From positions 1 through 10,744 of the forward strand of contig JAMLJC010000004.1 in assembly GCA_023953845.1 (NCBI GenBank): a stretch of 10,744 nt of DNA, written 5' to 3'. Each line of letters opens with the position of its first letter. Position 1 is the first letter of the stretch. This DNA comes from Rhizobiaceae bacterium. GTDB taxonomy: Bacteria; Pseudomonadota; Alphaproteobacteria; Rhizobiales; Rhizobiaceae. A program made the translations under genes and the position numbers. The notes under the pieces are model-generated. The model saw only the letters and a program-made list of their open reading frames with translations, made no database searches and had not been told where the DNA came from. Shown here piece by piece: positions 1 through 6,151 of this stretch.

Positions 1-574
1 TGTGAAGCTGGAAGACTGCTGGGCCTGGGGCTTTTCGGGCGTCATGGTACGCGGCTCGGGCGCGGCCTGGGACCTGCGCCGCTCGCAGCCCTATGAGTGC
101 TATTCCGACCTCGATTTCGATATCCCGATCGGCAAGAACGGCGACTGCTACGACCGTTACGTCATCCGCATGATCGAGATGCGCGAAGCGGCCAAGATCA
201 TGCGCCAGTGCGTCAACCGCCTTCTGGGCGATGCCAAGGTCGGCCCGGTCTCCTCGATCGACGGCAAAATGGTGCCGCCGAAGCGCGGCCAGATGAAGCG
301 CTCGATGGAAGCGCTTATCCACCACTTCAAGCTCTATACGGAAGGCTACCATGTGCCTGCCGGCGAAGTGTATGCGGCCGTCGAGGCGCCGAAGGGCGAA
401 TTCGGCGTCTACGTCGTCGCCGACGGCACCAACAAGCCGTACCGTTGCAAGATCCGCGCACCGGGCTACGCCCATCTTCAGGCGATGGACTTCATCTGTC
501 GCGGCCACCAGCTCGCCGACGTCTCGGCGATCCTCGGCTCCCTCGACATCGTGTTCGGCGAGGTCGATCGCTGA
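1..574 (+). CDS. nuoD: NADH-quinone oxidoreductase subunit D (NuoD), 3' part
   Basis: C-terminal 190 residues of the 49-kDa-type subunit of complex I, which with NuoB and NuoH forms the quinone-reduction site at the cytoplasmic face of the membrane. The reading frame is open from the first bases, so the gene starts upstream; the GTG at base 2 is an internal valine codon, because the translated text that follows (KLEDCWAWGFSGVMVRGSG) is mid-protein NuoD sequence. Further family signatures are GPVSSIDGKMVPPKRGQMK, the TEGYHVPAGEVYAAVEAPKG stretch and the typical terminal FGEVDR. It is a stand-alone NuoD end, not followed in frame by another domain. The stop codon overlaps the start of the next gene by one base (TGATG), which suggests translational coupling. 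Nothing in the visible part looks degraded. Confidence 0.97.
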   Translation, partial: VKLEDCWAWGFSGVMVRGSGAAWDLRRSQPYECYSDLDFDIPIGKNGDCYDRYVIRMIEMREAAKIMRQCVNRLLGDAKVGPVSSIDGKMVPPKRGQMKRSMEALIHHFKLYTEGYHVPAGEVYAAVEAPKGEFGVYVVADGTNKPYRCKIRAPGYAHLQAMDFICRGHQLADVSAILGSLDIVFGEVDR

Positions 575-816
575 TGCCGAAACTAGCCCTTGCCACGCTG
601 ATCTTCCTGGGAAGCGCCGCTGTCGCCGGCGCGCAGGAGGACGTGCAGGTCGGTGCGTCCAGCGCCTCCATGGGCCAACTGGCAAGCCAGGGCTACGAGA
701 TCAAGGCGGCGGCGCCGAACGGCAGCCGCTACGTCGTATTCATGCAGAAAGACACGTCGGCCTACGCCTGCGAATTCGTCAACACGACGCAAACGCAGTG
801 CCGGCAGATTAACTGA
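574..816 (+). CDS. Small exported protein with two cysteines, between nuoD and nuoE
   Basis: An 80-residue protein of unknown function. Its ATG shares its A with the nuoD stop codon. The first 20 residues form a classic Sec signal peptide: a lysine at position 3, a hydrophobic core (LALATLIFLGSAAVAG) and an A-G-A cleavage site before Gln21. The predicted mature protein is about 60 residues and periplasmic, unlike the cytoplasmic N-module proteins encoded next to it. It contains a GYEIKAA segment, a VVFMQKD strand and two cysteines, Cys66 and Cys76, which could form a disulfide. The layout (GYEIK, then a hydrophobic strand ending MQK, then two cysteines) resembles small uncharacterised Rhizobiales proteins known to me only from memory. 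It may be an accessory or assembly factor of complex I, or just a passenger in the operon. The gene call is secure from the signal peptide, the coupling and the good fit between genes; the function is not known. Confidence 0.85.
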   Translation: MPKLALATLIFLGSAAVAGAQEDVQVGASSASMGQLASQGYEIKAAAPNGSRYVVFMQKDTSAYACEFVNTTQTQCRQIN

Positions 817-832
817 GACAAGGCGTTACAGA

Positions 833-1966
833 ATGTCCGTTCGTCGACTAGCCGATGACAATGTCCAGCCCGCCAGCTTCGCCTTTACCAAGGAGAATGC
901 GACCTGGGCCAAGGCAACGATCAACAAGTATCCGAAGGGCCGCCAGCAATCGGCGGTCATTCCGCTCCTGATGCGGGCGCAGGAACAGGACGGCTGGGTC
1001 ACCAAGGCGGCGATCGAATCCGTCGCCGACATGCTCGACATGGCCTATATCCGTGTGCTCGAGGTCGCGACCTTCTACACCCAGTTCCAGCTGCTGCCGG
1101 TCGGTACGCGCGCCCATGTCCAGGTCTGCGGCACGACGCCCTGCATGCTGCGCGGCGCGGAAGACCTCATCAACGTCTGCAAGAAACGCATCCATCCCGA
1201 GCCCTTCCATCTCAACGAGACGGGCACGCTTTCCTGGGAAGAGGTCGAGTGTCAGGGCGCCTGCGTCAACGCGCCGATGATCATGATCTTCAAGGACAGC
1301 TATGAAGACCTGACGGCGACGCAGCTCGAGCACATCATCGACCGTTTCGATGCCGGCAAGGGCTCGACGGTCGAGACCGGCCCGCAGGTCGATCGCATCT
1401 TCTCCGCCCCGGTCGGTGGCCTCACCAGCCTCAACGAACCGGAAGCGGCCGCAAAGAAGGCGCCGGCCCGCGCCAAGAAGACCGAGGAGGAGAGCGTCAG
1501 CGTCCCCCCGTCGAATGCCGCCAAGCCGAAGACGGATGCCGTCGAGACCGATCCCAAGCTGAAGACGCCGGCGACCGCCAAGGCGGAAGCGGCCGCCAAT
1601 GCCGAGGCAACCGGCGACACGCGCGCCGAGGGCGGCGATGCCGCCGCCAAGCAGCCGCTCGCGGAGGCCGGCAAGCCGTCGCTGGAAGACAAGAACCGCC
1701 CGGCCGCCATCGCGCGCCCGCAAACGCCCGACGACCTGAAGCTCATCTCCGGCGTCGGCCCGAAGATCGAGGGCATCTTGCACGAGCTCGGCATCTTCAC
1801 CTTCGCGCAGGTCGCGGCCTGGAAGAAGGCGGAGCGCGAATGGGTCGATTCCTATCTGAATTTCAAGGGCCGCATCGAGCGCGACGACTGGGTCAGGCAG
1901 GCCAAGGCGCTCGCCAAGGGCGGCGAAGCGGAATACATCCGCGTCTTCGGCAAGAAGCCGCGGTAA
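833..1966 (+). CDS. nuoE: NADH-quinone oxidoreductase subunit E (NuoE) with C-terminal HHH extension
   Basis: The 24-kDa-type N-module subunit, which carries the off-pathway 2Fe-2S cluster N1a beside the FMN in NuoF. Residues 1 to about 175 are the thioredoxin-like ferredoxin domain; the four ligands are Cys99, Cys104, Cys140 and Cys144 (C-x4-C and C-x3-C). The ATG at 833 is chosen because it follows an AAGG site at 820-823 and begins at the family's usual N-terminus; the frame is open further upstream but that part overlaps the preceding gene. At 377 residues it is more than twice E. coli NuoE (166 residues). The excess is a low-complexity Ala/Lys/Glu/Pro linker at about 204-298, followed by a helix-hairpin-helix-like module at about 300-363 with the ISGVGPK hairpin and a GRIERDDWV motif. 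The extension is in frame and uses similar codons, so it looks like a real domain and not a read-through error. Its role is unknown. Confidence 0.96.
   Translation: MSVRRLADDNVQPASFAFTKENATWAKATINKYPKGRQQSAVIPLLMRAQEQDGWVTKAAIESVADMLDMAYIRVLEVATFYTQFQLLPVGTRAHVQVCGTTPCMLRGAEDLINVCKKRIHPEPFHLNETGTLSWEEVECQGACVNAPMIMIFKDSYEDLTATQLEHIIDRFDAGKGSTVETGPQVDRIFSAPVGGLTSLNEPEAAAKKAPARAKKTEEESVSVPPSNAAKPKTDAVETDPKLKTPATAKAEAAANAEATGDTRAEGGDAAAKQPLAEAGKPSLEDKNRPAAIARPQTPDDLKLISGVGPKIEGILHELGIFTFAQVAAWKKAEREWVDSYLNFKGRIERDDWVRQAKALAKGGEAEYIRVFGKKPR
1730..1921 (+). repeat. HHH-like module copy 1 (C-terminus of NuoE)
   Basis: Codes for NuoE residues 300-363. It aligns without gaps with residues 150-213 of the protein encoded between nuoF and nuoG; by hand count about 32 of 64 positions are identical. 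The shared landmarks are DDLK, ISG[VI]GPK, LxFxGRIxRDxWV and QAKALAKG. The nucleotide sequences differ at many synonymous positions, so this is an old protein-level duplication and not a recent DNA repeat. Confidence 0.8.
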
Positions 1967-1977
1967 AGGGGTGAAAC

Positions 1978-3282
1978 ATGCTTAAGGACCAGGATCGCAT
2001 CTTCACCAACATCTACGGCACCAAGGACAAGTCGCTGAAGGGCGCCATGGCCCGCGGCCATTGGGACGGCACCAAGCAGCTGCTCGAAAAGGGCCGTGAC
2101 TGGATCATCAACGAGGTCAAGGCCTCGGGCCTGCGCGGCCGCGGCGGCGCCGGCTTCCCGACCGGCCTCAAGTGGTCCTTCATGCCGAAGGAATCTGACG
2201 GCCGCCCGCACTATCTCGTTGTGAACGCCGACGAATCCGAGCCCGGTACCTGCAAGGACCGCGATATCCTGCGCCACGATCCGCACACGCTGATCGAAGG
2301 CTGCGTCGTCGCCTCCTTCGCCATGGGCGCGAACGCCGCCTATATCTATGTGCGCGGCGAGTTCATCCGCGAGCGCGAGGCGCTGCAGGCGGCGATCGAC
2401 GAGTGCTACGACGCCGGCCTTCTCGGCAAGAACAACAAGCTCGGCTACGACATCGACATCTATGTCCACCACGGCGCCGGCGCCTATATCTGCGGCGAGG
2501 AGACCGCGCTGCTCGAAAGCCTGGAAGGCAAGAAGGGCCAGCCGCGCCTGAAGCCGCCGTTCCCGGCGAATATGGGCCTCTATGGCTGCCCGACGACGGT
2601 CAACAACGTCGAATCGATCGCCGTGACGCCGACCATCCTGCGCCGCGGCGCCAGCTGGTTCTCCTCGTTCGGCCGCCCGAACAATGTCGGCACCAAGCTG
2701 TTCATGATGTCCGGCCACGTCAACCGTCCCTGCACGGTCGAGGAGGCCATGGGCATCTCCTTCAAGGAAATGGTCGAAAAGCACGGCGGCGGTATCCGCG
2801 GCGGCTGGGACAACCTGCTTGCCGTCATCCCCGGCGGCGCATCCTGCCCGGTCGTCAAGGCCGAGGACATGATGAACGTCACGCTCGACTTCGACGGCCT
2901 GCGCGAGGTGAAGTCCTCCTTCGGCACCGGCGGCATGATCATCATGGACCGCTCGACCGACATCATCAAGGCGATCTGGCGCATCTCGGCCTTCTTCAAA
3001 CACGAGAGCTGCGGCCAGTGCACGCCGTGCCGCGAAGGCACCGGCTGGATGATGCGCGTCATGGAGCGCATGGTGAAGGGCAATGCGCAGAAGCGCGAAA
3101 TCGACATGCTGTTCGACGTGACGAAGCAGATCGAAGGCCACACGATCTGCGCCCTCGGCGATGCGGCGGCCTGGCCGATCCAAGGCCTCATCCGCAACTT
3201 CCGCCCGGAAATCGAGGCACGCATCGACCAGTATACGGCCAACGCCATGGCGCACGGCGCCGTGCTCGAAGCAGCGGAGTAA
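1978..3282 (+). CDS. nuoF: NADH-quinone oxidoreductase subunit F (NuoF), NADH/FMN-binding
   Basis: The 51-kDa-type catalytic subunit at the tip of the cytoplasmic arm: it binds NADH and FMN and carries 4Fe-4S cluster N3. Its 434 residues fit the family (E. coli 445). The glycine-rich FMN/NADH segment GRGGAGFPTGLKW is at 54-66, NADESEPGTCKDR at 83-95, and GAGAYICGEETALLESLEG at 166-184. The N3 ligands are Cys345, Cys348, Cys351 (ESCGQCTPCREG) and Cys391 (ICALGD). The ATG at 1978 follows an AAGGGG ribosome-binding site at 1966-1971 that overlaps the nuoE stop, leaving 11 bases between the two genes. All key residues are present; nothing unusual was seen in the gene itself. Confidence 0.98.
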   Translation: MLKDQDRIFTNIYGTKDKSLKGAMARGHWDGTKQLLEKGRDWIINEVKASGLRGRGGAGFPTGLKWSFMPKESDGRPHYLVVNADESEPGTCKDRDILRHDPHTLIEGCVVASFAMGANAAYIYVRGEFIREREALQAAIDECYDAGLLGKNNKLGYDIDIYVHHGAGAYICGEETALLESLEGKKGQPRLKPPFPANMGLYGCPTTVNNVESIAVTPTILRRGASWFSSFGRPNNVGTKLFMMSGHVNRPCTVEEAMGISFKEMVEKHGGGIRGGWDNLLAVIPGGASCPVVKAEDMMNVTLDFDGLREVKSSFGTGGMIIMDRSTDIIKAIWRISAFFKHESCGQCTPCREGTGWMMRVMERMVKGNAQKREIDMLFDVTKQIEGHTICALGDAAAWPIQGLIRNFRPEIEARIDQYTANAMAHGAVLEAAE

Positions 3283-3286
3283 GACG

Positions 3287-3934
3287 ATGAAGACGCCGGC
3301 AGGACAGGATGCGAATGCAACCAGGGTTCAGCCGGCGGAGGCCGGCGGGAACGATCCCTTCGGGCTCGCGCCCTGGCTGCGGGAAATGCCGGACGTGCCG
3401 CTGCACCCGCTGATGGCCCATCCGGTGGCGGCGATGGCCGCGACGACCGCGATCGGCTTCGGCATTGCGGGCCAGATGGCCGGTGCGATGCTGGGCCTGA
3501 TGCAGAGCGCGGCGGAGCGGGCCAAGGTGGTGCTCGACGAGGCCGCGGCGCTGGCGGCGGAGCCGCAGCCGGTGGAGCCGGTCAAGGCGAAGCCGGCGCT
3601 GACCGTGGTGCCGAAGGCGGAAAAGCCCGCCGTGGCGAAGACGGTGACGGTGGCGCGCGAGAAAAGTGCGACGCCGAAGGCGGCCGGTGCCAGACAGGCG
3701 CGCAAGGTGCCGGCGGCGAAGTCCGCCAAGGCCGATGACCTGAAAGCGATTTCGGGCATCGGGCCGAAGCTGGAGCAGGTGCTGAACGGCATGGGCTTCC
3801 GGCGCTATGCCGACATCGTGGGCCTGACGCCCGCCGATGTCGCAAGGATCGAAGCCGAACTCGGTTTCGCAGGGCGCATCGCCCGCGATGGCTGGGTGGA
3901 GCAGGCAAAGGCGCTGGCGAAGGGCAGGGGCTGA
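3287..3934 (+). CDS. HHH-domain protein with hydrophobic segment, between nuoF and nuoG
   Basis: A 215-residue protein that is not a canonical complex I subunit. The ATG at 3287 follows a GGAG site (3276-3279) that overlaps the nuoF stop; only four bases separate the genes. Three parts can be seen. Residues 1-45 are a proline-rich, partly acidic N-terminus (DPFGLAPWLREMPDVPLHP). Residues 46-76 have no charged residue and are rich in Ala, Gly and Met, ending in GQMAGAMLGLMQSAA, so they could be a transmembrane or membrane-associating helix. Residues about 84-148 are an Ala/Lys/Pro/Val linker. Residues 150-213 are an HHH-like module (ISGIGPK; GRIARDGWV) related to the C-terminus of NuoE in the same operon. 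HHH folds usually bind nucleic acid or, in some proteins, mediate protein contacts. Its place between nuoF and nuoG suggests a role with the N-module, such as assembly or tethering to the membrane; this is inference. Confidence 0.88.
   Translation: MKTPAGQDANATRVQPAEAGGNDPFGLAPWLREMPDVPLHPLMAHPVAAMAATTAIGFGIAGQMAGAMLGLMQSAAERAKVVLDEAAALAAEPQPVEPVKAKPALTVVPKAEKPAVAKTVTVAREKSATPKAAGARQARKVPAAKSAKADDLKAISGIGPKLEQVLNGMGFRRYADIVGLTPADVARIEAELGFAGRIARDGWVEQAKALAKGRG
3734..3925 (+). repeat. HHH-like module copy 2 (protein between nuoF and nuoG)
   Basis: Codes for residues 150-213 of the preceding protein; diverged partner of the segment at 1730-1921. Together the two modules bracket nuoF. Both sit at the C-terminus of their proteins behind an Ala/Lys-rich linker. 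Confidence 0.8.
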
Positions 3935-4001
3935 GACCCCGCCGGAACCGGCAGATGGAACAAGGCCGAAGGGACGGGACCCGGACCTGAGGCTGGACAG
4001 A

Positions 4002-4049
4002 ATGGCGCTGGCGAGACGCGGGGCTTTCCCGCGTCAAAAGCGGGATTGA
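4002..4049 (+). other. Possible 15-codon leader reading frame ahead of nuoG
   Basis: An ATG at 4002 opens a 15-codon frame (MALARRGAFPRQKRD) that stops with TGA at 4047-4049, three bases before the nuoG ATG. A GAGG at 3989-3992 lies nine bases upstream of its start. It covers both hairpin arms described next. The short basic peptide has no recognisable family. It could be a translated leader that couples ribosomes into nuoG, or chance; in high-GC DNA such short frames are common. Confidence 0.2.
4015..4044 (+). promoter_or_regulatory. Hairpin with competing pairing just upstream of nuoG
   Basis: GACGCGGG at 4015-4022 and CCCGCGTC at 4028-4035 are perfect inverted repeats: an 8-bp stem with a 5-base loop. 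The middle part, CCCGC at 4028-4032, can instead pair with GCGGG at 4040-4044, seven bases away and overlapping the only GGGA (4042-4045) that could serve as the nuoG ribosome-binding site. The two pairings exclude each other, so this could switch access to the nuoG start. No T-run follows, so it is not a rho-independent terminator. The structure is seen; the regulatory role is inference. Confidence 0.35.
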
Positions 4050-4052
4050 GAT

Positions 4053-6131
4053 ATGGCAAAGCTGAAAGTCGACGGAAAAGAAATCGAAGTCCCGGATCAC
4101 TTCACGCTGCTTCAGGCGTGCGAGGAGGCCGGCGCCGAGGTTCCGCGCTTCTGTTTCCACGAGCGGCTGTCGGTTGCCGGCAACTGCCGCATGTGCCTCG
4201 TCGAGGTGAAGGGCGGCCCGCCGAAGCCGGCGGCCTCCTGCGCCATGGGCGTCAGGGACCTGCGCCCCGGCCCGAACGGCGAACCGCCGGAAGTCTTCAC
4301 GACCACGCCGATGGTCAAGAAGGCACGCGAAGGCGTGATGGAGTTCCTGCTCATCAACCACCCGCTCGATTGCCCGATCTGCGACCAGGGCGGCGAATGC
4401 GACCTGCAGGACCAGGCGATGGCCTTCGGCATCGACAGTTCGCGCTACGCGGAGAACAAGCGCGCGGTCGAGGACAAGTATATCGGCCCGCTCGTCAAGA
4501 CGATCATGAACCGCTGCATCCACTGCACGCGCTGTGTCCGCTTCACGACGGAAGTGGCCGGCATCACCGAGCTCGGCCTGATTGGCCGCGGCGAGGATGC
4601 CGAGATCACCACCTATCTCGAACAGGCGATGACCTCCGAGCTGCAGGGCAACGTGGTCGACCTCTGCCCGGTCGGCGCGCTGACCTCCAAGCCCTTCGCC
4701 TTCACTGCCCGCCCGTGGGAGCTGAACAAGACCGAATCGATCGACGTCATGGACGCCGTCGGCTCGGCGATCCGCGTCGATACCCGCGGCCGCGAGGTGA
4801 TGCGCATCCTGCCGCGCGTCAACGAGGAGATCAACGAGGAGTGGATCTCCGACAAGACCCGCTTCATCTGGGACGGCCTGAAGACCCAGCGTCTCGACCG
4901 CCCCTATGTCCGCAAGGACGGCCGTCTGCAGCCCGCCAGCTGGGCCGAGGCCTTCGGCGCCATCAAGGCCGCCGTCGCCGGCAAGCCGGGCGACCGCATC
5001 GGTGCGATCGCCGGCGACCTCGCCTCCGTCGAGGAAATGTATGCACTGCGCGAGCTGATGGCCTCGCTCGGCTCGAAGAATATCGACTGCCGCCAGGACG
5101 GTTCGGTGCTCGATCCGTCGCTCGGCCGTGCCAGCTACCTGTTCAACCCGACCATCGAGGGCATCGAGCAGGCCGACGCGCTGCTCATCGTCGGCGCCAA
5201 TCCGCGCCTCGAAGCCGCCGTGCTCAACGCCCGCATCCGCAAGCGCTGGCGCATGGACAACTTCCCGATCGGCGTGATCGGCGTCGAGGGCGAGCTGCGC
5301 TACGACTACGACTATCTCGGCGCCGGCACGGACACGCTTTCGGCCCTCATCGACGGCTCGCTCTCCTTTGCCGAAAAGCTGAAGAAGGCCGAACGCCCGA
5401 TGATCATCGTCGGCCAGGGCGCGCTGTCGCGCGCCGATGGTCTCGCCGTTCTCTCGGCCGTCGCGAACCTGGCGGAAAGCGTCGGCGCGGTGACGGCGGA
5501 CTGGAACGGCCTTGCGGTCCTCCACACCGCGGCCGCGCGCGTCGGCGGCCTCGACCTTGGCTTCGTGCCGGGCGAGGGCGGCAAGACCGCGGCCGAGATG
5601 CTGACCGGCACGGACGTGCTCTTCCTGCTTGGCGCGGATGAAATGGACTTTTCCAACAAGACCGCCTTCACGGTCTATATCGGCTCGCACGGCGACAATG
5701 CGGCGCATGTCGCCGACGTCATCCTGCCGGGCGCGACCTATACCGAGAAGTCGGGCACCTGGGTCAACACCGAAGGCCGCGTCCAGCTGGGCAACCGCGC
5801 CGGCTTCGCGCCGGGCGACGCCCGTGAGGACTGGGCGATCCTGCGTGCGCTGTCCGACGTGCTCGGCAAGAAGCTGCCCTTCGATTCGCTGGTGCAGCTG
5901 AGAGCGAAACTCCACGCCGCACACCCGCATTTCGCCGCGATCGACGAGATTGCGGCCGGCGATATCGCCGATCTTTCCGCACTTGCGAAAAAAGGCGGGA
6001 CGATGGCGAATTCCGGGTTTGCGTCTCCGATCAAAGACTTCTATTTGACGAACCCGATAGCGCGCGCCTCCGCGGTCATGGCCGAATGCTCGGCGCTGGC
6101 CCGCAACAATTTCAAAGCCGCGGCGGAATGA
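4053..6131 (+). CDS. nuoG: NADH-quinone oxidoreductase subunit G (NuoG)
   Basis: The 75-kDa-type N-module subunit, which relays electrons from NuoF towards NuoI. It has 692 residues. The N-terminal 2Fe-2S cluster N1b ligands are Cys34, Cys45, Cys48 and Cys63; the next 4Fe-4S cluster (N5) is held by His103, Cys107, Cys110 and Cys116 (HPLDCPICDQGGEC); the third (N4) by Cys155, Cys158, Cys161 (CIHCTRC) and Cys205 (DLCPVGAL). No cysteines follow between about 206 and 262, so the extra N7 cluster of E. coli and Thermus NuoG is absent, as in the mitochondrial subunit. From about 220 onward the sequence is the degenerate molybdopterin-oxidoreductase-like domain that has no cofactor role here. The ATG at 4053 is chosen because MAKLKVDGKEIEVPDHFTLL starts the ferredoxin fold. 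A 118-base spacer separates it from the previous gene, the longest in the window; the preceding ribosome-binding site (GGGA) is modest. Confidence 0.98.
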   Translation: MAKLKVDGKEIEVPDHFTLLQACEEAGAEVPRFCFHERLSVAGNCRMCLVEVKGGPPKPAASCAMGVRDLRPGPNGEPPEVFTTTPMVKKAREGVMEFLLINHPLDCPICDQGGECDLQDQAMAFGIDSSRYAENKRAVEDKYIGPLVKTIMNRCIHCTRCVRFTTEVAGITELGLIGRGEDAEITTYLEQAMTSELQGNVVDLCPVGALTSKPFAFTARPWELNKTESIDVMDAVGSAIRVDTRGREVMRILPRVNEEINEEWISDKTRFIWDGLKTQRLDRPYVRKDGRLQPASWAEAFGAIKAAVAGKPGDRIGAIAGDLASVEEMYALRELMASLGSKNIDCRQDGSVLDPSLGRASYLFNPTIEGIEQADALLIVGANPRLEAAVLNARIRKRWRMDNFPIGVIGVEGELRYDYDYLGAGTDTLSALIDGSLSFAEKLKKAERPMIIVGQGALSRADGLAVLSAVANLAESVGAVTADWNGLAVLHTAAARVGGLDLGFVPGEGGKTAAEMLTGTDVLFLLGADEMDFSNKTAFTVYIGSHGDNAAHVADVILPGATYTEKSGTWVNTEGRVQLGNRAGFAPGDAREDWAILRALSDVLGKKLPFDSLVQLRAKLHAAHPHFAAIDEIAAGDIADLSALAKKGGTMANSGFASPIKDFYLTNPIARASAVMAECSALARNNFKAAAE

Positions 6132-6151
6132 GCGCGAAGGGATAAAGCATT

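Noticed and set aside
653..832. Upstream extension of the nuoE frame
   Set aside because: The frame is open but overlaps the small exported protein, is Arg-rich, and the family N-terminus and an AAGG site place the start at 833.
1442..1727. Possible frameshift or fusion artefact in the low-complexity part of nuoE
   Set aside because: The frame continues cleanly into a conserved-looking HHH module that has a relative in the same operon, so a genuine extension is the better explanation.
1852..3255. 467-codon open frame on the - strand opposite nuoF
   Set aside because: Shadow of nuoF; no domain and no independent start signal.
3941..3952. GCCGGAACCGGC inverted repeat right after the HHH gene
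   Set aside because: Only five bp with a two-base loop and no T-run; too small for a terminator call.
3582..5930. 782-codon open frame on the - strand opposite the HHH gene and nuoG
   Set aside because: It spans two genes and a spacer of the + strand operon, has low-complexity Arg/Ala/Asp/Gly composition and no family signature; a codon-bias shadow.
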